NCBI GenBank assembly: GCA_007258455.2
Contig: VDFB02275585.1
Location: 30,312 to 94,311 of the forward strand
DNA: 64,000 bases
Direction of reading: 5' to 3'
DNA from: Sequoia sempervirens
Taxonomy: Eukaryota > Streptophyta > Pinopsida > Cupressales > Cupressaceae
Made by a program: the position numbers and the translations under genes. Under the pieces are notes generated by a model that was given only the letters and a program-made list of their open reading frames with translations, did not search any database and had not been told where the DNA came from. Of the stretch, positions 10,678-22,395 are shown piece by piece (position 1 is the stretch's first letter; each line of letters begins with the position of its first letter).

Positions 10678-12347
10678 TTGGTGGTGTCCCAAAAGACACC
10701 TAAATATGTGCAAAAGAATCATTCAAAAAATCAAATTATTAGAGACAAGAGGAAAGGAGTATTGACAAGAAGCAGAGCTACTGCTGGTGGTGAAATAAAT
10801 TTGTGTTTACTTTCTGAAGTTGAACCTAAGACAGTAAGTGAAGCATATAAATATGAGCATTGGATGAAAGCTATGAAAGAAGAACTTATGCAAATAGAGA
10901 AGAATCAAACATGGGAATTAGTCCCTCGATCGATAGATAAAAACATAATTGGATCAAAATGGGTGTTCAGAAACAAGTTGAATGAGAATGGAGAAGTGGT
11001 TAGAAATAAAGCAAGACTTGTGTGTAAGGGCTACACACAAGTAGAAGGTATATATTTTCAAGAGACCTTTGCTCTGGTGGCAAGGATGAAAGCTATTAGA
11101 ATGTTTTTGGAATTTTTTGCACATAAAGACTTTAAAGTTTATTAGATGGATGTAAAGTCAACATTTTTTAATGGTGAATTGGAAGAAGTGTACACATAAG
11201 ACAACAGGAAGGATTTCAGTTGTCAGATCAACCTGATATGGTTTTCAGATTGAAGAAGGCTTTATATGGATTAAAGCAAGATCCTAGAGCTTGGTATGCA
11301 AGGTTGGACAAATATTTGATTCAACAAGGTTTCAATAAAGGTACAATAGATAGTAATTTGTATTTCAAAATTAAAAATGACATGATCTTGATAGTAGTTG
11401 TTTATGTTGATGATATTATCTTTGGAAAAATGAAACAATGTGCAAAATGTTTGTTGAAGAAATGTAAAAATAATTTGAGATGTCTATGTTTGATGAGATG
11501 ATTTTTTTTCTTGGGCTGCAAATCAATCAAACAAAAAAAAGGATTTTTATTTCATAGTAAAAATATTTAAAAGAGATGTTGAAGAAGTTTGGAATGGATG
11601 GTTCCAAACCGATATGCACTCCTATGGTGACTAGTTATAAATTGAGCAAAGATGATGATTCACCTAAGGTTGATCAGAGAAAGTACAGATCTATGATTGG
11701 AGGACTGTTGCATTTAACTGCTACTAGAACGGATATTATGCATGTAGCTTGTCTTGTGACTAGATTTCAAGAAGACCCTAAAGAAACACATGTTGTTCAG
11801 AGGATATTCAGATATTTGAATGGAACTTCAAATTATGGCTTGTGGTATCCTAGGGATACTAATTTTACACTAAGAGCTTACATAGATGCAGATTGGGCAG
11901 GTTGTGTTGATGAAAAAATAAGTACAAGTGGTGGTGCATTCTTTCTTGGTTGTAGATTGGTGTCATGGTTAAGTCAAAAGAAAGATTCAGTTTCCTTATC
12001 TACTATAGAAGTTGAGTATATTGCTGCAACATCTTATTGTACACAAGTTTTGTGGATGAAACAGACATTGAAAGATATCAAAATATTGTAGATGATCTCA
12101 TTCTATCTTTTGTTATAATACAAGTGCAATTAACATTTCAAAGAATCCAGTGATGCACTCAAGGACAAATCATATATCTATCAAGTATCACTTTTTGAGA
12201 GAGAAGGTTGTGGAGAATGAAGTAAAGCTTGAGTATGTGCCTACAAAGGATCAGATTGTTGACATATTTACTAAGGCTCTTCCTAAAGATATTTTTGAGT
12301 ATCTCCGGGAGAAGTTAGGGGTCATTGCCCCTCCTTTCTTGAACTAG
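10678..12347 (+). pseudogene. Copia reverse transcriptase and RNase H, broken
   Basis: The RT opens with [20 protein letters not shown] and [11 protein letters not shown], then [15 protein letters not shown] at 11143-11145 falls just before MDVKSTF, and a small indel near 11195 shifts the frame. The next block carries LKKALYGLKQDPRAWYARLD and the polymerase active site YVDD (residues 62-65 of 11220-11501), followed by another frameshift and stops near 11500-11570. The RNase H region runs from about 11576: ADWAGCVDEKISTSGGAF and LSTIEVEYIAA. The tail VDIFTKALPKDIFEYLREKL ends at 12347. All hallmark residues are visible but the frame is disrupted at least four times. Confidence 0.9.
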
Positions 12348-12423
12348 ATGAATATGGAGATGCATCAATCTGATGGATCTATGGATCTATCTTTCTTCTA
12401 GACTAATGTTTGGTGGCTACCTC

Positions 12424-12712
12424 TCAGGGGGAGTAGGTAGTATCTTGTGTTTTCATTGGAAAATTGTTTAGGTGTACTCCTAAGGGGGAGTATTCAATAC
12501 TGGTAAGGTCCTTAATGTCAAAGGGGGAAAAAAGTTAAATATATTTCGCCTTTGTCATTGATGTCAAAGGGGGAGAAGAGTATCATGTGAAAATGTTTAT
12601 CTACTAAGGGGGAGAAAATAAAATCATGAGAAAGTATGTTCAGAGTTGTTGTGTTGTCTTTAATGGTTTTTCACATCATGTGTTCCCATCAATGACAAAG
12701 GGGGAGATTGTT
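12424..12712 (+). other. Cluster of polypurine-tract-like GGGGGAG motifs
   Basis: At least six GGGGGA-type words occur between the pol stop and the LTR, at about 12426, 12485, 12521, 12568, 12608 and 12699. The last reads ACAAAGGGGGAGAT and lies immediately before an LTR start, the position of the plus-strand primer. Serial GGGGGAG words are common in this 3' region of plant copia elements. Confidence 0.7.
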
Positions 12713-12878
12713 GCAAGTATGAAGGTGTTATCATTAATGCCAACTAGTTAACTGGTCAACTGATTGTTATTTTTTCACATCATGTGTTGTCATCAATGAC
12801 AAAGGGGGAGATTGTTGCAAGTATGAAGGTGTTGTCATTGATGTCAACTAGTTGTTGTTGTCATTGATGCCATGTATG
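12671..12878 (+). repeat. 104-bp tandem duplication spanning the PPT/3' LTR junction
   Basis: The segment starting TCACATCATGTGTT at 12671 is repeated starting at 12775, exactly 104 bases later. Each copy includes the polypurine tract and the first bases of the LTR (TGTTGCAAGTATGAAGG at 12709 and 12813). Only the second start gives an LTR that matches the 5' LTR in length, so the first is an extra LTR stump. Confidence 0.85.
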
Positions 12879-14105
12879 TTGGTTATTGGTTGTATATGTC
12901 GAGGATATTGATAAAATTGTAATAAAGAAAGGTTGCAGGTATTTAGTGTTTGCTCTAGGTTATGCTCTGGAATGTACTGCTATGCTTGTGAGGATTTGAG
13001 GTATTGTTCATGGCTTTTGGATGCTACTATATCCATATTTTGGGGTTTTGGATCATTTTACAGTGCAAGTTATATTCACCAGTTGTGAACCATGCTTTTC
13101 CATGTATCTGGCTGAGGTCCGGGAGAAATGTAGTTCCTCCAGATTTCTTCTTGTTCAGTTTTTATGATTTGTGGTTTTTAGGAAAAGTTGAAGAGGTCAT
13201 GTTCAAGTTAATTTTATTATCCAAAAATATTGGATCATGTTGAGGTTGAGTGTGCTTGATTGATTTATGTGTTTTACACTAGTTTTTGCCAACCTTGTGT
13301 TAAACACTACTTAATGAGATCATGGAAGCATGTTGAGGCATGTTGGGACTTAGTTAGGTCCTCATTTAGTGTGTGCTTGGGTCACCCTCATTCTAATTCC
13401 ACCATAGAATGTTTTCGTGTCGACCTAATCTGAATTTGGGACTACAAATGGTATATGGCCGACTTTGAATGAGTTTCAAATTTGAAGATGGTATAAGTAT
13501 AACTTGAGATGTTTAGAAAAGGTATGGATGAATGCAAGAGCAAGATAGATGTGAAATAGTGTGTGTATAATGCAAGTTTGAGAAAATTAGTGCAAAATTA
13601 AAGTGGCGAGTTTCTAGAGGCAGTGAGTTGAAGGCGTATTCTATCATTCAAGCATGTCTACAAGTGTGTGAGCGAATTGTGGTGGAAATATCCTTTGAGA
13701 TTGTTTTCTCTCTGTAACAAATCTCTTCTGTCTTCTTTTATAATTTTGTGGTAGTGAGCCTTCTGGGTGGTTAACCCTTACTGGACAGTGAGTCATGTTC
13801 CAGACAATGAGTCTTGTAGTGGCAGTGAGCTTTTTTGGTAGTGAGCCTTTATATTCAGTTTTGATATTCTCTATATTGTGAGCTAATCCTCACTAGGGTT
13901 TTTCCCTTATTGGGTTTTCCACGTAAATCTAGTGTTATTGTGTGTATGGTTTTGCGTCTTTCAGTTTTTGCTTTTACACTTAATGATTAATCATATTAGT
14001 AGAGTAAAGGATTTTTGAATGATAATAGATCTAATTTCTAGTGAAAATTTAAAGGTTAAATTTGCTACAACTAATTCACCCCCCTCTTAGTTATCTTGTT
14101 CAACA
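12813..14105 (+). repeat. 3' LTR of the copia element
   Basis: 1293 bp, from TGTTGCAAGTATGAAGG to TTGTTCAACA, followed directly by the target duplication AAACA. It is homologous throughout to 6944-8220 and slightly longer through small internal repeats. Confidence 0.93.
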
Positions 14106-14430
14106 AAACATTCATACATATACCCAATTCAAGAGCAATATAAATAAACATTCACAATTGAACTTATAATGAATAAGGGGGCTCAAACTAACCATACAAT
14201 GCAACTTACAATTAGTAAATTACAAATGGTATGCACTATAGATCTATTAGATATCTTCACACTTCATCATCATCATAATTGAGCTTTAACTAATATTGAA
14301 GAAAAGAACCATGCATACATAGATAAAAAAACAAGTAGAACAACCAACTCCAATGCATTACTTGTATTGATTTCAAAATATTTGATTATAACAATTCATG
14401 TTTAACACCCTTAAAATCACTAAACCATAA
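14106..14430. other. Non-coding flank of the copia element
   Basis: AT-rich sequence following the target duplication; no gene or repeat recognised. It would originally have been continuous with the sequence left of 6944. Confidence 0.5.
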
Positions 14431-17400
14431 ACCCTAAACCCTAGTCTCCATTATTGCTTTAGATTTTCATTATCAATCTTCTCAAAAGAACTTATTTTCA
14501 CTTGTGTTAACTCCCACAAAAATTTATCACAAGTTTCCAAAACTTCGTTGATTTGATCAATGATACCTTTTACTTCCAACTAAACTTGTATCACAATTTC
14601 CCTTCGGAAATTGAGCACATGCAACTAATAGTGTGACTCCTTTAGAAGCTCTTTTTGTAAAATTCCTTCTCACTCAATTACTTCATTGGGAATTTTCTTT
14701 ATTTCCTCTAGTTTGGGAGATAATAACCCATAACATTTATGGAAGCCTTCACAATCTTCAATAAGCTTATTGGCTTCTTTCTTCAAAATAAAAAAGTTTT
14801 TATGTGCTTGGGTAGCCATCCCAATTTTTTTACTGCCTACCTCAGAAACACCCTTGATCTAGTTGTGCATGGACTAATCCCATGTTTTCATCTACTCCAT
14901 CTTTTCCACTTTATCCTTTGATAATAAAATAGGTGCACCTACCTTTCTTGGGGTGCTCTAGATGGGAGTGACTAAATGTTGGATGAATGTTGTCAACTTT
15001 GCTATTTGCAACTTCTACTTAGCCTTCATGGCTTCATAATTATTCATTATTTTTAAAATATTAGAAATAGACCCTTGAAATTTATTGATTTCCTATGCTT
15101 TGTTTGTTGGTCCAATGTTTATTGAGGAAAAATTAAATTCCTTAGGCAACATAGCGACATTGTCTTTGTCGACAACTAGAGTGGCCATGCGTAAAATCTA
15201 GGATCCAGAGGCATCCCTAGTCATGTGCGACCTTATTCTTGCTTTCTTCTTCTCTTTTTTCCTATCAATTCTACTCAAAATGGCCTCCAAAATTTCCTAC
15301 ATAGTTACAATTATGGGCTTCTTGATCTTTAATTGTTCCTCTAGCCAAGCTGGAGTAGGAGCCTTTTTTGTTTGCTGAGGAGGATAAGGTATTTTAGTAG
15401 AAACCTTTTCTATTACTACCTCTTTGTTGTGAGCCTCCTGTTTTTGTCCCTCAAGTACCTCTGTTGAATTATCTTCTTCCTAACCACTAGGTTGTGTATC
15501 AACCTTAATAACCTTCTCAGAAGGCTTCTCTTGATGTTTAGGTGCAATTGAAACTTCTTCCACTACAGAGAGACTCGCCACACCCTCTCTCTCTTGTATT
15601 TTCATCTCCTCTAGTATTTGATCTATGATCTCCATAATAGGAGGCTCTAAAATTGTTTGAGAAGTAGACATAGGAATAGCTTGTGCCACTTGATTAAGTA
15701 GGGCCCTGTTAACCTTCAAAAGTAAGGCGGTGGTTAATTCCTTGGGTAAATTTAAGATCTATGCAGCATGAATGTTTCAAGAAGATTGAGAATGGGAGGT
15801 GAAGTGGAGGGAATTGTAGGAGGTAGAGTGGACATGGTAAATTGTGAAACGAGAACTAAAGAGATGGAAGGAGATGACTCCACGAGAATGGAGGAAGTGG
15901 GAGTGGGAATAGATGTGGTGAGGTCCACTGAAATATCAATTAGAGGAGGTGAAGTGAGAACAAAAGGTGGGATAATGGAAGAGGGAATGGTGGAAGATGC
16001 AAGAGCATGAAGTGGAGATGGAGGAGTAGAAGATGAAGGAGGTGGCGAAGGGGATGGCTCTCTTTTCTCCTTCTAAATGGGCTCCATAGTCACAATCCTA
16101 GTTCTCTTGGTCTTTTTGGCTTGAGGATTACTTCCCTCTCCACTAGTCTTCCTTTTGTAAACATGTGACTTAGCCATGGGTTGTGTTTCCTTAGTGCTCT
16201 TTCTCTTTCACTTTTCCCTACTCTCCCTCCTTGTGGTATCTATGCTCGATCCAATTTGGTCCTTGTCTCATTCCTTTTCCTCAGGAGTAGCTTCACCTTG
16301 TACTTCCTCATATGTAAGCTCAACCCCTTGGGCCAAAAGAGTTGACCATTGATCCTCAAGCCATCTCCTAGTTCTTCTTAAGAAAGGCTAGGTAATAACA
16401 TATATGTCAACCTCATCTTCTTTTGTCTAGTCTAAAAGAGGAATGGGTTGATCAACCATGTTATTGAATTCTTCTTTATCCAGGACCCAATCGTCTTCTT
16501 GCAAACTTGATCAGGAACCAAAAATAGGAGTAGTGTCCTAATATAGTCCATTGTTAGCATCATATAGGACTTATTTCAAACATAAAAAATCATTCAAACT
16601 ATTTTCCCAAAAATCCTCGATGTACAATTGGTAGCCATATTGTTTTCCAACCTGCTTCTGGATTTTGTCATAGGGGTCAAAATTGTCTCTTTGGCTATGA
16701 AAATGGAATATAAAAGTTTGTATTTCTATATTAGAATTCTCAATAGATGGATCTGAAGGATATGAAAATATACCCCTAATGAAGGTTGGGGGTATGGAAT
16801 CCAACCCTATGTCTCACCTACAACAAATTATGGGAGGTGCATAACTACCTTGTCAATTCTAACATGAATACCTTGTCATTTGGATACTTGGGAAACTTGT
16901 ATGGAGCCCCTAAAAATCCTTCTATTCTGAAATATGGACTTTGAGAATTGAATAAGCTAATACCCAAACATCTTGAGCATCTCCATGGTGGAAGATGAAA
17001 TCCTTTTGTTCAAGTCACCCTCCAAAGTTCTAATAATAAACATTGTAAAGGCATCATTCGCCCTTTTGTAATGATATTTTTTGTTTTGTTGCTTGTAGCT
17101 AGGAATAACAATCATATACTTTGTATTTGTTGGGTCCGATACCCAATGTACCCAAAAATGTCAAGCCCATATATCTGAAGTTGGTTGCAAAAAGGTATAT
17201 GATATAAGAAGTCATGAAGAACACTGAGGACTTCTTCACAAGGGATAATTGATTGTGCAAGTTATCACTTATTATTTTTTCCCAATCAAACCTCATTTTC
17301 CCTCTCAATATTTCCTCAACAAAATAAAACACCTAATTTTCAAAAGTGGATATTGATGGAATCCTCAGTACACTATTGAGGAGAGTAACCAAATCATTCA

Positions 17401-17900
17401 CTTCATCTTTGAAGTCACTTTTGTAGAGGTTCTTAGGAATTTTACTTGGATTTTCCTTTGGAAATTTCATCCAAAATAATTTGACAACCTACATGCTAGC
17501 ACCAGGGTTACTATCAAATACTCCAGTTGCATATTCTTTTTTGGTGACAATCATGTGATCTAAAAAGAAGGAATCCCAAAGGTATGGGAGATAGAGGAAA
17601 AAAATAGTTCCACCAAGACTCTCTCATCTGTAATGATTATCTTTCAAGAATCCCTATGGTAATACTCCCAAGCTCCCATGATTAACTCTGGACATATCAA
17701 TGAGGTAGGAAATGTAACCGCTTGTGCTATTCCACTTTGTCTGATTTTGGTGGCAAGGTTTATCTGCTTATCTCCAAAGATCCTTTCCTTAAACTCTTCA
17801 ATATCCATGTGACCAATGTTTGTGTCACTAACCAGAAGCCAAGTAGATGATATTTTTGAAGGGGGTCAGCCCCTTTGAATTCGTACTTCATTTTTAATGT
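14430..17900 (-). pseudogene. Copy B of an unrecognised repeat-associated ORF family
   Basis: Read on the minus strand, several open blocks separated by stops and frame changes form one long decayed ORF. Block 17332-17099 contains FYFVEEILRGK, RFDWEKIISDNLHNQ, MTSYIIYLFA and PNKYKVYDCY. Block 16804-16571 contains FDPYDKIQKQ and LYIEDFW. Between about 16500 and 15750 come charged stretches, a KKTKRTR basic patch and a Pro/Ser/Thr-rich linker. Near 15100-15000 there is a helical stretch. The same motif order appears on the plus strand at 21.2-24.1 kb, which shows that this is a real protein family. I do not recognise its function. The layout (conserved N-terminal domain, P/S/T-rich linker, coiled coil) and the LTR beside the sister copy suggest an accessory ORF of an LTR retrotransposon. 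Confidence 0.6.
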
Positions 17901-18960
17901 TCTTTATGCTTTTTCCATAAAATCTACATGACACGCCATGTACTGAGAACATTGGTAATTTGAACAATTATGATCTTGATAAAATGTACCATATTAATTC
18001 CCCAAAATAAAAATAATTCGCAAATGCATAATAAATATCATATCATAAATATTTAAGATCATTCATAATTCCTTAGGTCAAAGACTTTCACTAAGGCACT
18101 TGCAATTCCAAATTACAGGTTTTGAGACAGAGAGACTCTACAAGATTTTAAGGCTGTTAAGATTTTGTGAAAATAGAGGCTTACCTCTCTTTCCAGACAT
18201 TTCACCTTTGTAAATCTTTGTAGGAAAATGTTTCTAAGAAAAACTACACCAAAATTCTCACAAATGGGAATTTGCGAGAATTTAGCCTATGTGAATTTTT
18301 TTTTGCAAAAATCTCAATTTGATGAGTTTTGTGAGGATTTCAAAATTGTAGGATTTTGGTACTTGTGAGAAATTAAGGTCAATATGTCATTGCAGGAAAT
18401 CAAAATGACCCAATATTTTGATACTATAAACTTTTTGCCATTGTGGACTGTTGTACCCAAACGAATTTTTTTGCTTCATTAAGGCATTTTGCTTAAAATA
18501 GTCTAAACCTTGTAAAAATGTCATTAGAAGTCAATTTTTAGGAAAATCAAGGGATTTTAGTCAATTTGATGTTTGGAAGATATTGGAAAAATTTGGAAAA
18601 TTTAAAAATTAGGGTTTCTGGACCCCTATTTTTTGGGTCAAAAACCATAAAAATTGAAACTTGTCAGAATTGACTGAAAATTGTTTTGATTGGTTTATTT
18701 CACTTCACGATCACATTGGTGAAGTTAGAATCAAGAAAAAAGTCAGTTTAAGTCTGGTGGGTAGTTTTCACTTTTTTGGGAGAAAAGTTAGGACCTCTGA
18801 GGTCGTCAATGGTAGATGGCCATATACTAGGTGTCGAAATCTAAGCTTAAAACGCTTCAACAAAGTTTCTATGGCAAGATATGTTCAAAATTATGCTTCG
18901 TCTTTAAGGGGATTTTTCGCTGAGGTGAAAATCATCAAAATATTTCTAACTCTAGAGCGA
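17901..18960. other. Non-coding DNA between two accessory-ORF copies
   Basis: AT-rich sequence without a convincing gene. The ORF at 18661-18990 on the plus strand has no recognisable motif and runs into the first unit of the approximately 200-bp repeat, so I do not call it. Confidence 0.45.
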
Positions 18961-20010
18961 AAGAGCCCTTGGAGGCTAGGGGGACCCTAGATTTCAGAGG
19001 CCCGGATCAATTTTCTAAGATTTGTCGCTTCCAAGAGGACTTCTCCAAAATACTATTTGCTTCGCGATGAGCCTACCAACCAGTTTGAAAGATATGTCTA
19101 GCACCTGAAACTAGAGATTGAACGAGAAATGGGGGAGATGAAAATTTGACTAACACTAGAGTAAAAAATGCACCTGCTATCTAGGGGCACCCATCTTTTT
19201 AAGATGCCAAATGAATGTTTCTGACCAAGTGATACCCAGGATGTTTGTCTCAGACTTGATCAGGCTTCACAACAAATCCATTAGCAGGTTAATCTGATTT
19301 GCTGAACTACCAAAATCAAGAGTCAAACATAAGGTTTTATCATGGTCAAAATGTCTTGAAAACAACAAAAGTGTCCCTAGAGACCAGGGGCACCCAAGGT
19401 TTTGAAGCCTCAAATGTAGGTTTTTTAGGTTATCTCAGATACTCATCCTATCCGTGATGCTTCCAACTTTCTATTGCATACCTCAATCAGGTCAGAAGAC
19501 AAGTCTATCACCTACAACTAGGGATTAAGTGGAGAATTCTGGGAGGAAAAGCACGCTTGGAGGCTAGGGGTGCCCATGTTTTTCACCTAGCAAATGATGT
19601 TTTTAGGAAAAGTGCTCTCCAAGAGATCATATTCAAAATTGAGCCAGCTCTGTAGTGAACCTGCCAGTCAGCTCTGAAGTTTTGCTAGTTGCTCGAGAGC
19701 ACAAGATGAAGTAAGGTAAAAATCACCTTTAAAATGATGAAAATGCATGAAAATTGACCGTTTGAAGTAGAAAAGTACCCTTGGAGGCCAGGGGCGCCCT
19801 AAATTTTGAAGCCTCAGATGTCAAAATCAGGGTTTGTAGCCTCAAGGAGCTTCTTGTTAGTTTTGATCCTACTCTTCAATGAAACAGTATGCCAGTCTTT
19901 TGGATACATCAGTCAATTAGAATCAGTGATTGAACATGAGCTCTGGTGATGTTTGCAAATTGAAATTTTCAAGAATTTGGCTAAGTCTGGAGTAAAGGCG
20001 CCCAAAGTCA
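18960..20010 (+). repeat. Degenerate tandem repeat of about 200 bp, 5-6 units
   Basis: A core phrase close to TTGGAGGCCAGGGGCACCC recurs near 18968, 19176, 19376, 19558 and 19778, with a remnant near 19995. The spacings are 180-220 bases. Units also share later phrases such as GTGAACCTGCCAGTCAG and ACTAGAGATTGAACGAG. They are highly diverged, so the array is old. It lies upstream of, and in the same orientation as, accessory-ORF copy A and may be its leader region. Confidence 0.65.
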
Positions 20011-21200
20011 AAATTTGACTTTTGAACTAAAGTGCAAAGTGACGCCCTATAAAGGTGGAGGTTGAGAACTCAATTTGAAATAATATTGAAACTTCACTTC
20101 AACTTCTAAGTCGACTTCATCTTGACTTAATTTTTGCTTGCTATTGGACGCCCTATAAAGTTGACTAAAGTGCATGGAGGTGGCACCCTCTTTAGGGTTT
20201 ATTTCTCAGTCAGTTAATTGTTATGGAGGTCCAATAGCATTGAGGTGCCTAGATTTAGGAATATGCATGCATTTATGATGCCTTAGCTCATAATTCTTAT
20301 TTATTAAGGGATTAGGCATCCATTATTCATATCACAAGTGGAAGCAAACACATTTTATCAAGCAAGCAAAGATCTGAAGGTGCTACAGGCAATATTTTTT
20401 AGTGTTCTTCGTAGTTCTAGTTCAAGATTGTTTAGAAGATATATTTTCAGACTTCATTTTTTGAGTGCATGTAGACTTCATCAAATCAAATTCAAGTATA
20501 GGTGACTTTTTCAGAGGCAGAATAATAACTTCTATTTTCTATCTCTAAAATTCTTTAATCTTGTCTTAGGTTTTCTCTCACATGTCAAAGTAAACGACAA
20601 AATTTTAAGAATCTGATCATCTGGGTTCATATATTTTAGTGTCGGCAGCAAAACCCATGTCTTAGATTTTTTCGAGAAAATTGCCTTGTTGCTTCCATTT
20701 TTGAAGTACTTTTTTTTTATTATTATTCTGATGATTCCTTTGCAAGTGGGCCAAAAACTCAAATTTTCCAAAATCAAATCATTTGGGTCTGTTCAACTCA
20801 TCAACACCTACAAAACCCATGTGCCAGTTTTCTCAGGAAAAATTGCCCTCGAAAACCCTAAAACCCCTAGTGTTCTTGATTGAAAAGCTTTTGCATTCCT
20901 TGCTAAAATGCATTTTTTTTTTAGTTTCTAATGATTTGGGTTTGCTTAGAATTTGATTGTCTACAAAACCCATGTTTTAGAAAATTTTCAATTTTTTTTC
21001 CACAAATAGCTATTTTTAGCCTCATCTAGAGCCATTTTTAGCTTTTTATGAAAGTTTTCCAAACATATCCGACTTTACAGTCAAAAATCCAAAATTTCAA
21101 AATGCAATTCAACCTAATAGAATACAAGGCCAAATCAGTCTTGGTACACGAATTTTTGAAAACCTTAGACACAGACTTGGGTCATGGACCTATCCAGTGG
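20011..21200 (+). other. Non-coding leader-like region with repeated phrases
   Basis: No gene is seen. The phrase GACGCCCTATAAAG occurs near 20041 and 20148. ACAAAACCCATGT-like phrases recur near 20647, 20810 and 20964. These suggest further decayed repeats within the same element. Confidence 0.4.
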
Positions 21201-21229
21201 TCAAATTGAGCACGTTGGATGGTATTAGT

Positions 21230-22395
21230 AGCACGACAGTCAAGAATCTTGAGCGTTTTGGATTGCTGGCAGCGACATCTATTCCTATCATAGTGGTTGA
21301 TCTTGAGTTCGTCATTGCATGCATAAAGCATTATGACTCATCCACAAGACAAATATGATTAATTGATGGGAGAGTCATTTGCAACCTCAAGCCAAGAGAC
21401 GTTGAGAAATGCTTTGCAATATTCCACCTCGCTTAGACAATTTTACCATAGTCATTGAGGATTATGACAAGATATGGTACGGAGACAAAGAAAGATCTCA
21501 AAGAAAGGTTGCTTAGAGATGTCTAAAATAACAAAAAACTAACATGCCAAAGAAGGTTGGTCATGGGGAGTTCAAGGACAAAGTTGCTATCTTGATAACT
21601 TTGCTCAATTGGATTTCAGGTCAAGAGGAAGCTCATATTTTCCGACCGTGGATGTTCTATGTTATTTCTCGGATTATCAACAATAAGGAACACTTTGATT
21701 GGGCCATGTTGATCAGTGAGTGTCTTCACCAACAAACCATAGGATTCCTTAAAATCCATGAGTTCCACATGGTTTCTTATTTGGTCTACTTAATTGCATT
21801 CCAAGGAAATTATAGAACTTTGAAGACCGTTAAAACCCTTGGCATTCAACATGTTTACGAATTCTTTCCACAATTGGAGTTCTCAAAGGTTGAACATGAT
21901 TTCAAATAGGTGAATGATCACTTCCTAATGAAGACAGCTAGAGACCTCGATAATGAGATGCACATTAGAATATTAGCCGAGGAAAAATCAGCAATGGAGA
22001 GTTGGTTGAATTGGTTTATCCAGTTTCCCACTTTCACATACATTCGAGTGTATGGCTACACTAGAGAACCTCTGATGCTACCTAGGTACCCGACGGACAA
22101 GGTCCTGCTTATGAAGTTCATGAGACAAGCTCATGATGTTCACTCTTTTCTTCACAATCAGCACAAGCAAGCATTCACCTTTCCTTTTGGATTGGGTATT
22201 TACAAGTGCAAGATAGCCATTCATTGCAAGTTAATGATGAATGAGTTGTTAAAACTCAATCTTAGGTACCTTAGTGAGAAGCATTCCTATGATCCTTTGG
22301 GTCATTATGTAGCTCGGTTGAAGCGAAGTAATTCACATAGGCCAACACTTGAGGACTTTTGGGTCAACTGTGAAGATGAATTTGAAGTGCACTAA
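21230..22395 (+). pseudogene. Copy A of the unrecognised repeat-associated ORF family, N-terminal domain
   Basis: From about 21230 a decayed reading frame gives LERFGLLAATSIPIIVVDLE and NLKPRDVEKCFAI. The long open block 21544-21909 (MFYVISRIINN, HFDWAMLISECLHQQ, MVSYLVYLIAF) follows. After a single TAG at 21907-21909 the block 21910-22395 continues in the same frame (SWLNWFIQFPTFTYIRVYGY, LPRYPTDKVLLMKFMRQAH, YDPLGHYVARL, LEDFWVNCEDEFEV). These motifs align with copy B on the other strand. I see no protease, RT, integrase or zinc-knuckle signature. It is therefore an accessory or non-autonomous element ORF of unknown role. The single stop between two long open blocks makes it the better preserved copy. 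Confidence 0.65.

Larger units (their letters stand above)
6944..14105 (+). mobile_element. Complete but inactive Ty1/copia retrotransposon
   Basis: Both LTRs (6944-8220 and 12813-14105) begin TGTTGCAAG and end TTGTTCAACA, so the termini are TGTTG...CAACA. The 5 bases before and after the element are identical (AAACA at 6939-6943 and 14106-14110), the expected integrase-made duplication. Order is LTR, PBS, gag, protease, integrase, RT, RNase H, PPT, LTR. The integrase-before-RT order defines copia. The coding region is broken by in-frame stops and frameshifts in gag, integrase, RT and after the RT active site. The element is therefore an old non-functional copy, although its outline is complete. 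Confidence 0.95.
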
